64,000 bases of DNA from Emergomyces orientalis. Its lineage: Eukaryota; Ascomycota; Eurotiomycetes; Onygenales; Ajellomycetaceae. Below the pieces are notes generated by a model. It was not told the origin of the DNA. It searched no databases and was given only the letters and a program-made list of their open reading frames with translations. Shown here in pieces: positions 47,954-59,394 of the stretch. The stretch lies in the NCBI GenBank assembly GCA_002110485.1, contig MOWL01000095.1:1-64000 (forward strand), read 5' to 3'. Position numbers and translations under genes: made by a program. The first letter of the stretch is position 1. The number at the start of each line of letters is the position of its first letter.

Positions 47954-50289
47954 GTTGACTCGGCGTCAAGGAAACTGGTGCTGAATCGAGATTGAAGAAA
48001 ATGAGGAGAGAGCCAAGAACAAATAAATACTCTCCGGGGTTGGAGAAATTTCCTCCACATTTGACCCACACTTTTAACATCCTGACTCGCCTCGTGGAAT
48101 TCTGCGGGGGATGCTCAGTCAAGTTGCACCAGCTCCCCCTGAATCCCGGTCCGCCTCATCGAACATTAAACCTCTCCGCGGAAAGGCCAAGAACGAGAAC
48201 ACAACAAGAAACTCTATCAAAGTCTCAACGCGAGCACCCAAAGGATATTTTAGCGTACGCCGCTCTGTCTTCCTTTTGACTGGATGAATCGTGCTGAAGC
48301 AGGCCATCTGTTGGCCAAATTGGAGCGGTGAGATTAAGACGCTAAAAGGGGCTGAAATATATTCTTTCTGAGACAACGAAGTTTGGCGCTTGGAAAGTTG
48401 GGCACGCCACAGCAGCCCACACTGGGAATGATTTCTCGGCGATCAACCCATGGGCGTCGAATACGGGCTTGGGATGGAGCTAGGAGGCGAGGACCGCCCC
48501 AGATCCCGAACGGAAAACCCGCGGCGTCTGCGCCCAGAGACGTTGAGTCGAAAATTGACTTTCTGGCTCAGAGTTCTTGGGTGGACAAGGTTGGCTCATC
48601 GAGATTGAAATCATGTTATTCGCGAATAATTCCAGCAGTCGTGAGATATCACGGCAAAATAGTCAAGTTCGCCAGTGGTCAATACATAGGTAGTTTTGAG
48701 TTCCCGCCTGGCACAGATGGAGTTAGCGGGTGCTTTGTAACAAATGTATTGAATAATTATGTACACAAGTGTGCACATTTCACGTATGCTCTATCACCCG
48801 TTCGGCTGTTCTGAAGGACCCCAGTTTCGGGTATCGCTCAATCCACCCCGCATTTTGACTGGTGAGCGAGGTGGTGAGTACGAGTATGGTGAACTTGTCG
48901 ATTTAGCTCCCGCTCAACAACGCCCGTAACCATCGCTTTCTGTCATTTGCGAGATCTCTTCATCGGATCTCTATTATGGTAAACTCTGCCTGCCTGTCTG
49001 TCTGCTTTTAATTGCTTTATTTTACTTTGTCGGAGAGAGTGAAGCCTCATATCAAAGTCCTATCACGGTTTTCTGTGTATTACGAGCTGGGAAATCCAAT
49101 TACCACGCCAATCCCAATGATATATAATAGCAAGCAAGAGACGGCGGAGATAGCCGTATGGGTGGGATGGGTAGAAATTTCCTTTGATTTTTTTTCTTCG
49201 GGCGGTTCTGACAGAGTCTCGCCCCATCTCTAGTCCCATTCTGAAGGATTCCCAAAGTTCAACTAGTTGACCCATCTAGCATTTCGAAGAGACGAGATTC
49301 GGTAGAACTTACGCTTTGACACCAGCCCAACGAAGCGCCGCGTTCATGGGTCGACTCTTCGGGCAGGAAAGTTTTGTTTGGAAATCTTGCAGAGACGATG
49401 TAGCGAGAAGATCATCACCACCACATCACTGGGTGTTTCCGAGGCTGTTCCAGAAGAGTTGGGCCGTGACCACGGTTGGTTTAGCATCAACTCTAGAAAT
49501 TAAAGCTAACCAATGGTAAATCAGCCTCGTTCATTTGTACCATGTTGCAGCTCGCTTCAAAAATGCTTCAAAAAGTCCCAAAAGGATCCCTCTGTACTCT
49601 GTACCCCGCGGACATTTCGGCATTTGAACTTTACCGACCAGAATCAAATGTTTTACTACATGTGAACAGAGCGCGCGGCACGAAGGTTATTTCAGACATA
49701 GACTAATATAACCGAATTTTATTCAACAACTAGGGCTTATAGAGGCGGGGTTGGGTGGCGTTTTTCACCCATCTATGTATGTTAGCCATGTTTTCACATA
49801 AATTTTAACAGATATAAGTTATCCTGCTTCAACAGAATAACATATTTAATACTGAGTATATAACACTGTTTTGTGAATAATTATTTACACATAGTTATCA
49901 ACTCTCTCTATTATATAACTGATATAAAAAATATATATTCAGTTATAGAAAAAATAAGAGAAAATAAGAAAAGTGTAGAAAGAAAATAAGAGACACATTA
50001 AGAGCAGAAATTATTAAGTGTGAAAAATATATAAAACTAACATTAAAATACACAGCATTTGAAGAAAAAGGGAGAAAAGAGAAGAAGAAAAAAAAATTCA
50101 AAAGCTAACAAGAATAGATAGTTATTATAAGCTTTTATATCACAGTCAAGATTTTTAATATTTTAAATTAAAACTTGTGTACTTTTTATCTACTTCAGAG
50201 CTATGTCTGATATTAACTATTATTGCTCCCCTCGTAGCTAGTTAGAGAATCAATGATAATACACACAATAAGATGAAGCAAACTTCTAT
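47954..50289. other. Intergenic region; one unsupported small ORF
   Basis: The first kilobase is GC-balanced and includes a plus-strand ORF (48383-48814, 143 aa) with no recognisable motif; I do not call it a gene. From about 49760 the DNA becomes strongly AT-rich up to LTR copy B. No RNA gene is seen. Confidence 0.35.
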
Positions 50290-50660
50290 TGTGGTGAGAA
50301 ACCTCGGCGCGGAATTATTTTTCGCCGGAGCTTCGCCGATAAATTCGGCTCGCCGCTGCCTGTTTCATCATCATATCATGTTCGGCGAAGATTGAACGTA
50401 CGCTGAGCAGAGAATCAGTGAACACATGTGTATTGTCTGCTGATGAGATTGCTTCTTTTGATTGTATGATATTATTTCTTTGATTGATTGTTTATTCTTC
50501 TTATATCTTTGATTCTTCTATGTGTTCTTTTGTTTTGCTATTTGAATAGCTCATTAAATAGAATATTATACACAGCGAACTTATCAACCTTCTTATGATT
50601 CCACTGCTCCTGCCCACGTGCCGCCAAAAGCGCACAACCCCTTATTCCACTTCACTATCA
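50290..50660 (+). repeat. LTR-like repeat, copy B
   Basis: 371 nt with TGTGGTGAGA...TTCACTATCA termini, homologous to copies A and C along its length. It keeps the GC-rich start (CTCGGCGCGG, CGCCGGAGCTTCGCCGATAA). No 4-6-bp flanking duplication is visible, so it is not a simple solo LTR with intact borders. Confidence 0.65.
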
Positions 50661-51415
50661 CCATCAATTATATATGAAAATTTCATGCTTTTATTATATT
50701 TGATTTTCTTTTCTTCAGTATATCTGCCTGTCTTCACTCACTTCATGCTATAGTATAATTATATATCAGTGCTTCTAGTGTGGAAGGTACGATGCTTGAT
50801 TGATTAAAGGGGTATGCTAGCTACGGAGTCATATATGGTGGAGAGTGAATTACTAAGCCGGACGGATAGGTCCGACATCTAGTTAATAGCTTAGAGTTAT
50901 CAATAAATATACACATTAATAAGTCAATGCTTTTATTGCCATCAAAATATATAAAAACATAAAATAAAATAATACTTATTTCAATACAATTACAAACAAA
51001 AGTGAAATAATTTATATAAAATATAGAAAGCTATTGTCATGCCACAGACATGCCATGCCTGGCATTTCTCAGAGGGTTTAACTATATATAAAGTTCAGGT
51101 GCTTGTAATTGTGATAGCTATTACTGTTGTATAATCTTTTTGGTTGAGCGGTTAGGTGCCTGCACCCGAGGTTCCTAGGCACTACAGCTATTCACTTTGC
51201 AGAAGCACTGCAGCAGAGCCGAGAAAAGCTGAGCTGAGTTACTGTAGCAACATCACTATGGCTCAAAGTACACTTATTTTGTATTATTATCTTGTCAGAA
51301 GATGAGAACACAATTAACATGATTTTTTAATATATATATTAATGTATTTGTGAGAAAGCAGCTGTTTTCAAGACAGTTAAAAAATAAACAGACTTTAAAA
51401 AAAATGTAAAATTAT
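50661..51415. other. AT-rich spacer between inverted LTRs
   Basis: About 755 nt with no open frame and no retroelement coding remnant that I can recognise. Confidence 0.4.
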
Positions 51416-51794
51416 AATATACTGAAGTGGAATAAGGGGTTGTGCGCTTTTGGCGTCACATGGGCAGGAGCAGCGGAATTGTAAGAAGATTGGTAAGTTC
51501 ACTGTGTATAATATTCTATTCAATGAGCTATCCAAATAGCAATACAAAAGAACACATAGAAGAATCAAATATAGAAAAAGAATAAACAATCAATTAAAAA
51601 AATAATATTATATAATCAAAAGAAGCAATCTCATCAGCAGACAATGCACATGTAATTGCTGATTCTATTCTCAGCATACATTCAATCTTCGCCGAATCCA
51701 CATATGATGATGATGATGGAACGGGCAGCGGCGAGCCGAATTTATCGGCGAAGCTCCGGCGAAAAATAATTCCGCGCCGAGGTTCCCCTTCACA
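51416..51794 (-). repeat. LTR-like repeat, copy C (inverted)
   Basis: In reverse complement it begins TGTGAAGGGGAACCTCGGCG and ends near TTCAGTATA. It is homologous to copies A and B, with slightly altered ends. It faces copy B head to head across 755 nt, so B and C cannot be the two LTRs of one element. Confidence 0.62.
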
Positions 51795-52075
51795 GTACTA
51801 CTTTTAAAAAAATAAAAAGAGATAACTGCTATAAAAAAGAGTGTGAAATGAAAAATTATTTATCAGATTATAAAATAGTAGAAAAAAAGAATAAAACTGT
51901 AAAAATTATTTAATAATAAATAAATAAAAAGATTAGAAATGTAAGAAAAACTCAAAAGTAAAAAAAGAAAAAGTAGACTGTTATATAATTTTAAACTTAA
52001 TTAAATAAAAAAATTATCTTTTTAATCAGGAAAATAGATTCTTGATTTTATAAAAATTAATTATATTATATTTTT
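51795..52075. other. AT-rich spacer
   Basis: Very AT-rich DNA between LTR copy C and the target-site duplication of LINE copy 2. Nothing recognisable. Confidence 0.4.
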
Positions 52076-52088
52076 AAAACTCTGTCAA
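52076..52088. repeat. Target-site duplication of LINE copy 2 (left)
   Basis: AAAACTCTGTCAA, repeated exactly at 57243-57255. Confidence 0.75.
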
Positions 52089-52196
52089 GAAAACCTTATC
52101 AAAAATTATTTTATTCTTTTACATCTAAATCATGATCACTTTCATACTGCAGAGAGTCTTGAAGGGTATCAGCTCGCTCACACACTCTCAAACACC

Positions 52197-53474
52197 ATGG
52201 TTGAGGCTGTGAGCGTGAGTGGTGGTGCAGGGAATGTGGGTGCGCGCGCGGCGCGACGCGTACCTGGAGCCGCGCAGGCAGGAGATGCAGCAACAAATGG
52301 TATGACAGCAACACTGTGCATGATCACTGAGGCTCTTAGAGAGAGAGAGAAAGACAAGAAGATTAATAAAAAAGAATTACTGTATATTCAGAGAGCTCTG
52401 AAGACAGTGAATGAGCTCAAGAAGAACCTGCTTGACAACATGTTAAAGAAGCTAGAGAATGCTACAAGCGCATCACAACAGAATGAAAGATGCAACATGC
52501 TGGACAGTGAGACCTCATGGGCGCGCATAGCAGCCAATGAAGGGCCGCCAGCAAAGATAGTAACCAGGCATGCATTGAGAGAGGTGGTGATATCTCAACA
52601 CAACTGTGATGCACTGGCAGTGGAGAAGCACACCTCAGAGGCCATTGTTAAGAAGATGAATGAAGCTATCAAAGACATCACTGCCAGCACAGTGGTGGCA
52701 GCAAGATACATGCTCAGTGGAGACCTGATTCTTGTCACAGATACACCCAGTACAAAGACTGAATTGACAAAAAGCAGTGAATGAGTGAAAAAATGAAGAG
52801 ACAAGACACATATGAGAAAGAAAATGTATGCAGTACTGATCAAAAGTGCTTCACTCAAGATCATTAGCTGGGACAAATCAGAGAAAGCAGTGAATGATGT
52901 GTACAAGCAGAATCTATCACTGAGATGCAAGATGCTCATTCACAAGATGACAAAGCATCTAGCTAAGCAACAGAAACTGCATGAAAGCATCATTATACAT
53001 GTAGCAACATCACAACAGGCAAATACTCTAGTGAAAAGTGGTATTATCTTGGGAAATGAGTTCTGCATGATTGAAATCTTTCATAGAGAGGCTCAAGTCA
53101 CCTGGTGCTACAGCTGTCAGTGATACAGGCACATAGCTAGATTTTGCTGAAAAGGGGATGTCTGTGGACACTGTGCAGTGAAGAGACACACAGACAAGAG
53201 CTGCACAGCACTGTTAGAGAGAAAAAAGGCAGTCTGCTGCAACTGTGAAGAAACACACCCAGCATGAGCAGCAAACTGCCCAGAACAGCGCGCAGCGGTG
53301 GAACTAGCTAAAGAGGCACTCAGAAACCGGCCGCAATGCTTTGTAATACAGGCCTCTGATGAGAAAGGCTGGACCACACTCAGAAAACATGACAGAATCA
53401 CAGACAAGGAAACACAGAGTAGTCAGTGAAGAGTGAAAAGACTCACTGATGTGTTCAGAGTAGATACACAATAG
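52197..53474 (+). pseudogene. LINE copy 2 ORF1 (gag-like)
   Basis: It starts MVEAVSVSGG; the first 25 codons are Gly/Ala/Arg-rich and CpG-rich, unlike the rest. A charged helical region follows, then zinc knuckles (CYSCQ...ARFC, CGHC...DKSC, CCNCEETHPA..ANC). It ends with TAG at 53472-53474. At two Trp codons of copy 1 (SWTREWGDK) this copy has TGA, as also at the Trp of the last knuckle. Frame is preserved throughout. Confidence 0.8.
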
Positions 53475-53545
53475 AAAAACTCTCTAAATGAGTATATACA
53501 CTTCACATGGTTGATTGACATGCAGGATCAGAATATGGGTGAACA

Positions 53546-56500
53546 ATGAGTGAACAACTTCAAATACTACAATACAATGTGCACAACTCAAGTAAAGTGA
53601 TGAACACATTGCTGGCCAAGCCTGAAACAGCATTAAACTATGATATTATTGCGCTACAAGAGCCATGGATGCATGAGAGAGCTGACAGTGACACAACATA
53701 TTCAATCAACTGTGGTTTTTGGCAGACAGGCATGCAAAATAAGGAGACTAGAGTGGGGTTTCTCATCAACAAAAGACTGGCAGCAGAGACATGGGAGGTT
53801 AGAGCAGTAACAAGATACATGATACTGTTAACTATCATCACAGCAAAGGGCCCGGTGCTAATACTCAATGTCTATGCCACCCCGCCAGGCAGCTACACAA
53901 TGGTGCCCGAGGACTCCCCCATTCTGCAACTACAGATGATGATGAAAGAGGCAGAGGCGTTGCTACAGATGCAGAACCAGGAGACAAGTACACAAGCATG
54001 TAATCATGAGACACCTGTGCAACAAGCAGAGATGATAATACTAGAAGACTTCAATGTACATCACTCAAGCTGAGAAGGGGAGCGTGTGAGGCATGATTTT
54101 GAACTGACATGAAAGCTTATAGCACAGATGAATACTCTCAACTTATAACTGATAACATCACAGGGTGAGATCACATGACAGAACTGTGATAGTACTGAAA
54201 CAACTCTAAACCTGATCTTTGTGTCAGAAAACCTGAATGAAGGGGTGTTAGAATGCCAAGTGACACATGAGATAGACATGGCATCAGATCATCTATCAGT
54301 GATTATCAGACTTGCTATCAATGTGTCTGTTAGATTGAGAGAGAGATGCAACTGGCAAAGAGTGAATTCACAGCTGCTACAGCAGAATTGTCTGAATTTT
54401 AGATGCTGCAGAATCTTCATCTCAACAGCAGAGATTGATGAATATGTGAACTATCTCAGCAAGTTCATCAGCACACTGACAGATAAACACACTAAACATG
54501 CTCATGTCTGTGAGAAAAGCTGCTCATGGTGATCAAAAGAGATAGCAGAAGCTGTCAGTGAATATAAACAAGTGATGAGAAGCACTCACAGCACTGAAAA
54601 TGAGAGAAAAAAAGCATGAAACAAGTGCAACAGAGAAATAAAGCTTGCAAAGACTGCAAGCTTTCATGATCTAATGAACAGTGCAGGCACTGACTCTAAG
54701 CTGCTCTGAAAACTAGTCAAGTGAGGGTGCACATGCACTCATGAGTTCAAGCAATCTGCAAGATTATCACCACTTAAGAAAGCATCTAGCACTTTAGATA
54801 TGCCTGAGTCTTTGACATCTGTGTTTCAGGACAAGGCTGAACTGCTGTGTGAGAGATTCTTTCCTGAGTCACTATCAGTCAGTGAGATAAATATGCAGAG
54901 AGATATTCAATCACAGAGTGTGAATGACACACTAGAAATCACAGAGAAGATCATGACAACAATTATAGTCAGATTGCCAAATGACAAGACACCAGATACT
55001 AATGGCATTTCCAATCACTTTCTTAAAATGCTAGGGCTGAACTTCATCACAGCAATGACTGAGCTCACCCAAGCCTGCTGGCAATGGAAGCACTATTCAC
55101 AGGCATTCAAGACAGCGCGCACAGTGGTGCTTAAAAAGCCAGGCAAGAAAGACTACAGTGAAGCTGGAGCTTGAAGACCTATAGCACTGCTAGACACTGT
55201 AGAAAAAATCATTGAAACTGTAACAGCAAGAGAAATAAGACATCTCGCGGAGAGTCATGAAATGTTGCCAGCTCAACAGATGAGGGCATGCAGTGGGCGC
55301 TTCACTGAGACAGCACTTGCACTACTGCTAGCACAAATTCGCACAGTATGAGAGAAGCAGAGAGCAGTGTCATCAGTGTTATCACTGAATATTTTTGAAG
55401 CATATGACAGAGTGCTCAAAAGACACTTGATTCACATTCTTAAAATGAAAGAACTATTCAGACATCTGACTGAATGAGTTGATTCATTCATGCAAGATTG
55501 CAGGGCCACACTAGTATTTAATAAGCAGGAGACAAAGGTCTTCAGTGTGAACACAGGTATTTCACAGAGATCACCACTATCACTCATTCTATTTCTTTTT
55601 TATAATGAGAAGCTGCTGCGCATCTGCTCATCACATAACAAGTCAGTCAGCTGCATAGGATTTGTGAATGATATCAATATTCTGGCTTATGGTGACTCCA
55701 CTGAGGTAAACTGTGCACAACTAGCACAAGTGCATGCTGAATGTGTGCATTGAGTGGACAGACATGGAGCAATCTTCATATCATAAAAGTATGAACTTAT
55801 GCACTTCACTCAAGCATGCACAAGATTTAATCTGGAACAGTCACTACAACTACCACAGCGAGAAATACCACCACAGAAGAAAATGCAGATGCTAGAAGTA
55901 TAGCTTGATTTCAAGCTGAGATGGTGAGATCATATAAACAGAGTTATAGACAGATTAAAATTGCAAATAGAAGCTCTCACACAGATCACACAGTCAACAT
56001 GGGGCCTCTCTCTTCAGCAAGCCCATAGAGTCTACAATGCTGTGATCAGACCAGCTATCACATATGACATGCTGGCATGGCATCAACCGCAGGCAACTCA
56101 ACAAGAGCCTTGACAACAGCGCCAGCTGTTAAAAGGTCTGAAGAAGATTCAAAATGAATATCTGCACATCATAGCAGAAGTCTATAGAGCAACATCAATC
56201 ATCTTGCTGAAAGCTGAAACATTTACACTGCCAATAAGTGTGTACCTTGATGGAATGGTGACTAAAGCAACTGAGCAGCTTAGAGAAACAGAAGTCATGA
56301 AACAGATATAGCAAGCATGTGCACAGATCAGAACCAGACTTCAGTGTGAAGAAAACAGACATGTGATATCAGTGAAAACTGTACTGCATTCAGTAAAAAT
56401 GCAGCAGGAATGAAGTGTGCAGTGAGTGAGAGAAGCAAAACAGTTCAGAGAGAGAGAGAGTCAGTTAAATCATCTAACTAATTAATTCTTCAAAAAATAA

Positions 56501-56872
56501 GTATGAAAGAAATCAGTATTTAGATGACATAACATTTGAAGAGCATGCACTACATCATGAAGAAAACTGTTTGACAGACTCTCAGACATCAAGCAGCTAA
56601 AGTGGCATGAGAGTCTGAGCAAGGCTTGAAGCTCATTAATAGTTCAACTACACACAGGCAAGACAGGCCTGGCAGCATTTTTATATAGAAGAAAAGTGCC
56701 AGATTTTCCCACACCAGAGTGCTCATGTGAATATGAGCATGAAACTGTGCTTCATGTGATGGTGCACTGCACACAGTTCAGTGCAGAGTGAGCGGAGTTG
56801 GAACATGAAGGAAGAGTGAATAAGAGATGACTGTTAAACACAGCAGAGAAACTGCACAGATTGATCATATAA
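53546..56872 (+). pseudogene. LINE copy 2 ORF2 (endonuclease-RT-RNase H-like)
   Basis: One frame of about 1109 codons, no frameshift. The endonuclease keeps the catalytic-type QEPW and SDHLSV but has EDFN. The RT has RPIALL and SPLSLILF, and its catalytic box is FVNDI where copy 1 has FVDDV, so an active-site Asp is replaced by Asn. The C-terminus reads CSCEYEHETVLHVMVHC. I count close to thirty in-frame stops, about three quarters of them TGA. Examples with TGG in copy 1 are at 54176, 54530, 54720, 55172, 55349, 55475 and 55751; a TAG replaces Trp at 55901. Confidence 0.88.
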
Positions 56873-57242
56873 TGATTGAAACAGAGTATTCTTGAGCAGT
56901 TCACTCTGACCAAAGCTCTGAGTGAGAGGCAGGGCAGGCAAAAACATGAAAAGTGACAGACACTTTCAGTGAGAGATTTTCTATGTTGAATATTTATTAC
57001 TGAAAGTAGTTGTGAGTGATCTTGTCTTTTTTTTTGATATGAGACATCTCTTTCTCTAAGAGCAGCTATGACTGCTTCATGATATTTTAAAGATGTTAAA
57101 AAGTGGAATAGATCTGAAGATCAGAGGGTTTTTAGTTCAGTGACAGATCATGTCTGTCACAGAGTTTTTCTTACTTTGTATATTAAGCAGAGCCCCACAT
57201 ATCCTTGTGATTAAGTGGTGTAAAAATAATAATAATCATAAA

Positions 57243-57255
57243 AAAACTCTGTCAA
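57243..57255. repeat. Target-site duplication of LINE copy 2 (right)
   Basis: Exact copy of the 13-mer at 52076-52088, directly after the TAA-repeat/A-rich 3' tail. Confidence 0.75.
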
Positions 57256-57596
57256 AACACTTAGAGATTCTTTTTAATAAAAAAAATTTTAAAATAGATT
57301 TATATATTTTATATAATCTACTCTATCTATATTTACCTTCTACTATATTTAATTTAAAAATCTTAAGATATTGTTGAGGTATTGTTGAAAAGATTTCATC
57401 ATAGAAGTAGTGAAATGGCAGATGTTGGGTTGAAACAGGCGTTTGGTGGTTGATCACGTTACACTACTGATAAAACCAGCAAGAATGAGGACTCACATTC
57501 AACCCACACCGAATTTTGCTATAATTGCCATTTGCCAGGTCCAGACAATTCTCAGAAAACTTGCAATCATAATCACGATTACACTGAATTTATGCA
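57256..57596. other. Spacer, no gene seen
   Basis: AT-rich at first, then the 3' region of the secreted-protein gene. Nothing recognisable. Confidence 0.4.
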
Positions 57597-58111
57597 TTAG
57601 TGAAAAGAAAACATAATCTTCAGGTTATTGGGTCGACCTACATATATATCTTCACCACACCATTTCCAATTGTATGGGTTGGTAATATCTGTGTCATTCG
57701 GCGCAGGGAGCTTCGGCGTCGGCGTTGGAAACATTGTACCTGAGGTTGTCAACATCGCCGGTGGAGTTAATGTTAATGCCATGGTCAAAGGGATAACGAT
57801 CATTCTCACCAGCGAAGTCCCAGCTCCAGCAGGAGTGAGGCCAGACGCCGGAACCGCATTTAATCAATTGCTCGCTACCCCCAGCCAACCGCAGGCAGCT
57901 GGACTCGCGACGGCAATCTCCATCCCCGTAGCACTAAATTTTAACGTGTTAGTGAGATGTAAAACCTCTTTTCTGTCTGCGTCTGGGCTAGACATACTGT
58001 TTTATCTCGAGCGCACCAATCCCACGACAGTTGGGAAGTGTCAGGATTGGGGGCAGCCGCGCTCAGCGAACCGAGCATCAGGAGGCCAGGCAAAGCAACA
58101 ACGAACTTCAT
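57597..58111 (-). CDS. Small secreted cysteine-rich protein
   Basis: Three exons on the minus strand, 58111-57998, 57933-57810 and 57739-57597, encode 126 aa; no single open frame covers it. The first 20 residues (MKFVVALPG...SAAA) are a clear signal peptide with an Ala-rich cleavage site. The mature part is Trp- and Cys-rich: WDWC, CYGDGDC, SSC, IKC, SCWSWDF and WKWC, seven Cys by my count. No known fold is recognised. Length, signal peptide and Cys content fit the broad class of fungal small secreted proteins, some of which act on hosts or competitors; here that is inference only. It lies about 340 bp from LINE copy 2, at the repeat-island border. All three junctions have GT...AG ends and keep frame. 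Confidence 0.68.
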
Positions 58112-59394
58112 TTTGAGCAGCAGTTATATACTGAATGGAGCAAAAGCAAAAATTAAAATTAAAATTAAAAATTAAAAATTGATACTGATTTCGAGGCCAG
58201 ATGAAAAGTCCGTCGGAGGAGATGTTTGCTTGATCGCCCTATTTGTTGGACCCTGAGCCACCTCTTTATAGATTTCGATTCCAGCATCTATTTGCCATCT
58301 CTCATCAAAGTTCATGCTTCGTCCATAGATTCTTTCTCTCTATTTTCTTGCATGTATCGTGAAGATGGGGTATGCTTCCATCTTTCGGCATTGTGCTTTC
58401 CAAGAAACAAATTCAGAACAAATATAGAAAGAAACGAAGAAACCACGCCACCCACCTCCATGGTTCCACTGCGCTTCAGGATATGATGATTCAACAAGGG
58501 GATTCGGCCCACCCTTGCTACCCATTCGGCCGTATTCCCCCACATTCATATATAGAAACAAGGTTCCGGGAACAGAGCCCCTGTTAAAGAAAAAAATTTG
58601 AAGCAGAACTTTCAAGATAGTACTATCAATTTCGATAAAGACGAGATGAAACTAGCAGTCATCTAGTGCGTTATATGCTCAATGCAAGTAAAAACTATCT
58701 GGAATTCATGAATGATCTGGTAGAGGCGTACGGAAGGCATGGAAGATATCTTAACCAGATAAGAGTCCTTGCACATGCTAGTGTTAGAAAATCTCTACTG
58801 AAAGAACAGTGTAACAATAACAGATATTTTAATGAGGTTTGAAAAATTCTACGAATTTATGAATATTTTGGCTATTTTGACAGATGATTATTTTTCTAGA
58901 GATGTTGGGGGAAAATTCCACTCTCAGCACTAAACCATTCAGATAAATATATATGTATGTACATACATGCCAGCGACAGGGGTACAATGGCATGCATACA
59001 TTATTATCGTTCCAGAGCTTGTTTGTTAGTTAAACTCTTTGCAGAGAGAGATTTCAAGAAGAAAATTATTTTCTGAGTTTTAATATTTGAAAAACTTGAT
59101 TTGATTACAGTCACTCAACAATTCAGTTGATTGTTTGTGATTGTTTGTGCTCAGTTCAGAATGAAGCATGCTGCTGGAAATCTGGAGGGGCAAAGTCTAA
59201 AAAAAAATTTATCTTTAAAAAAAGGTGACATCTCACAAACCCCGCCATCCAGGTAGTATAAATAAAATTAAAACCTCATAAGCCTCGTCCAACCAGACCT
59301 CACTCTATACTACTCATAAAGTATCTATATATATAGATACATATAAACTTCCAGCTCTTCCAATAAAATAAGAAGAAAAGAAAACATCCCCACC
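58112..59394. other. Intergenic region, no gene seen
   Basis: 1.3 kb with AT-rich tracts, including tandem AAATTA-type repeats at 58147-58180 and an alternating purine/pyrimidine stretch near 58946-58968. It contains the promoters of two divergent genes. No convincing ORF. Confidence 0.4.

Larger units (their letters stand above)
52089..57242 (+). mobile_element. Full-length LINE, copy 2
   Basis: About 5.15 kb with the same organisation as copy 1 in opposite orientation. The 3' end (CCACATATCCTTGTGATTAAG) is followed by a short TAA-repeat tail, and a 13-bp duplication flanks it. The nucleotide divergence from copy 1 is considerable, so this is not a recent duplicate. In-frame stops are more numerous than in copy 1, again mostly TGA. 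CpG is nearly absent except in a GC-rich patch at the ORF1 start (about 52195-52285) and in scattered GCGC sites. Confidence 0.92.

Noticed and set aside
48383..48814. Possible 143-aa gene
   Set aside because: No motif, no splice pattern, atypical composition; it may be chance in a GC-balanced segment.
51121..51200. tRNA-like sequence (GGTTGAGCGGTTAGGTGCC...)
   Set aside because: I could not fold a cloverleaf with a proper anticodon stem and T-loop.
50290..51794. A single LTR retrotransposon bounded by copies B and C
   Set aside because: The two LTRs are in opposite orientation and the 755 nt between them has no coding trace.
52089..57242. Classical RIP as the explanation of the stops
   Set aside because: RIP changes CpA to TpA, depletes TpG/CpA and turns TGG into TAG. 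Here TpG and CpA are plentiful and TGG became TGA. A CpG-directed process plus an unexplained G-to-A context fits better, pending calculation.
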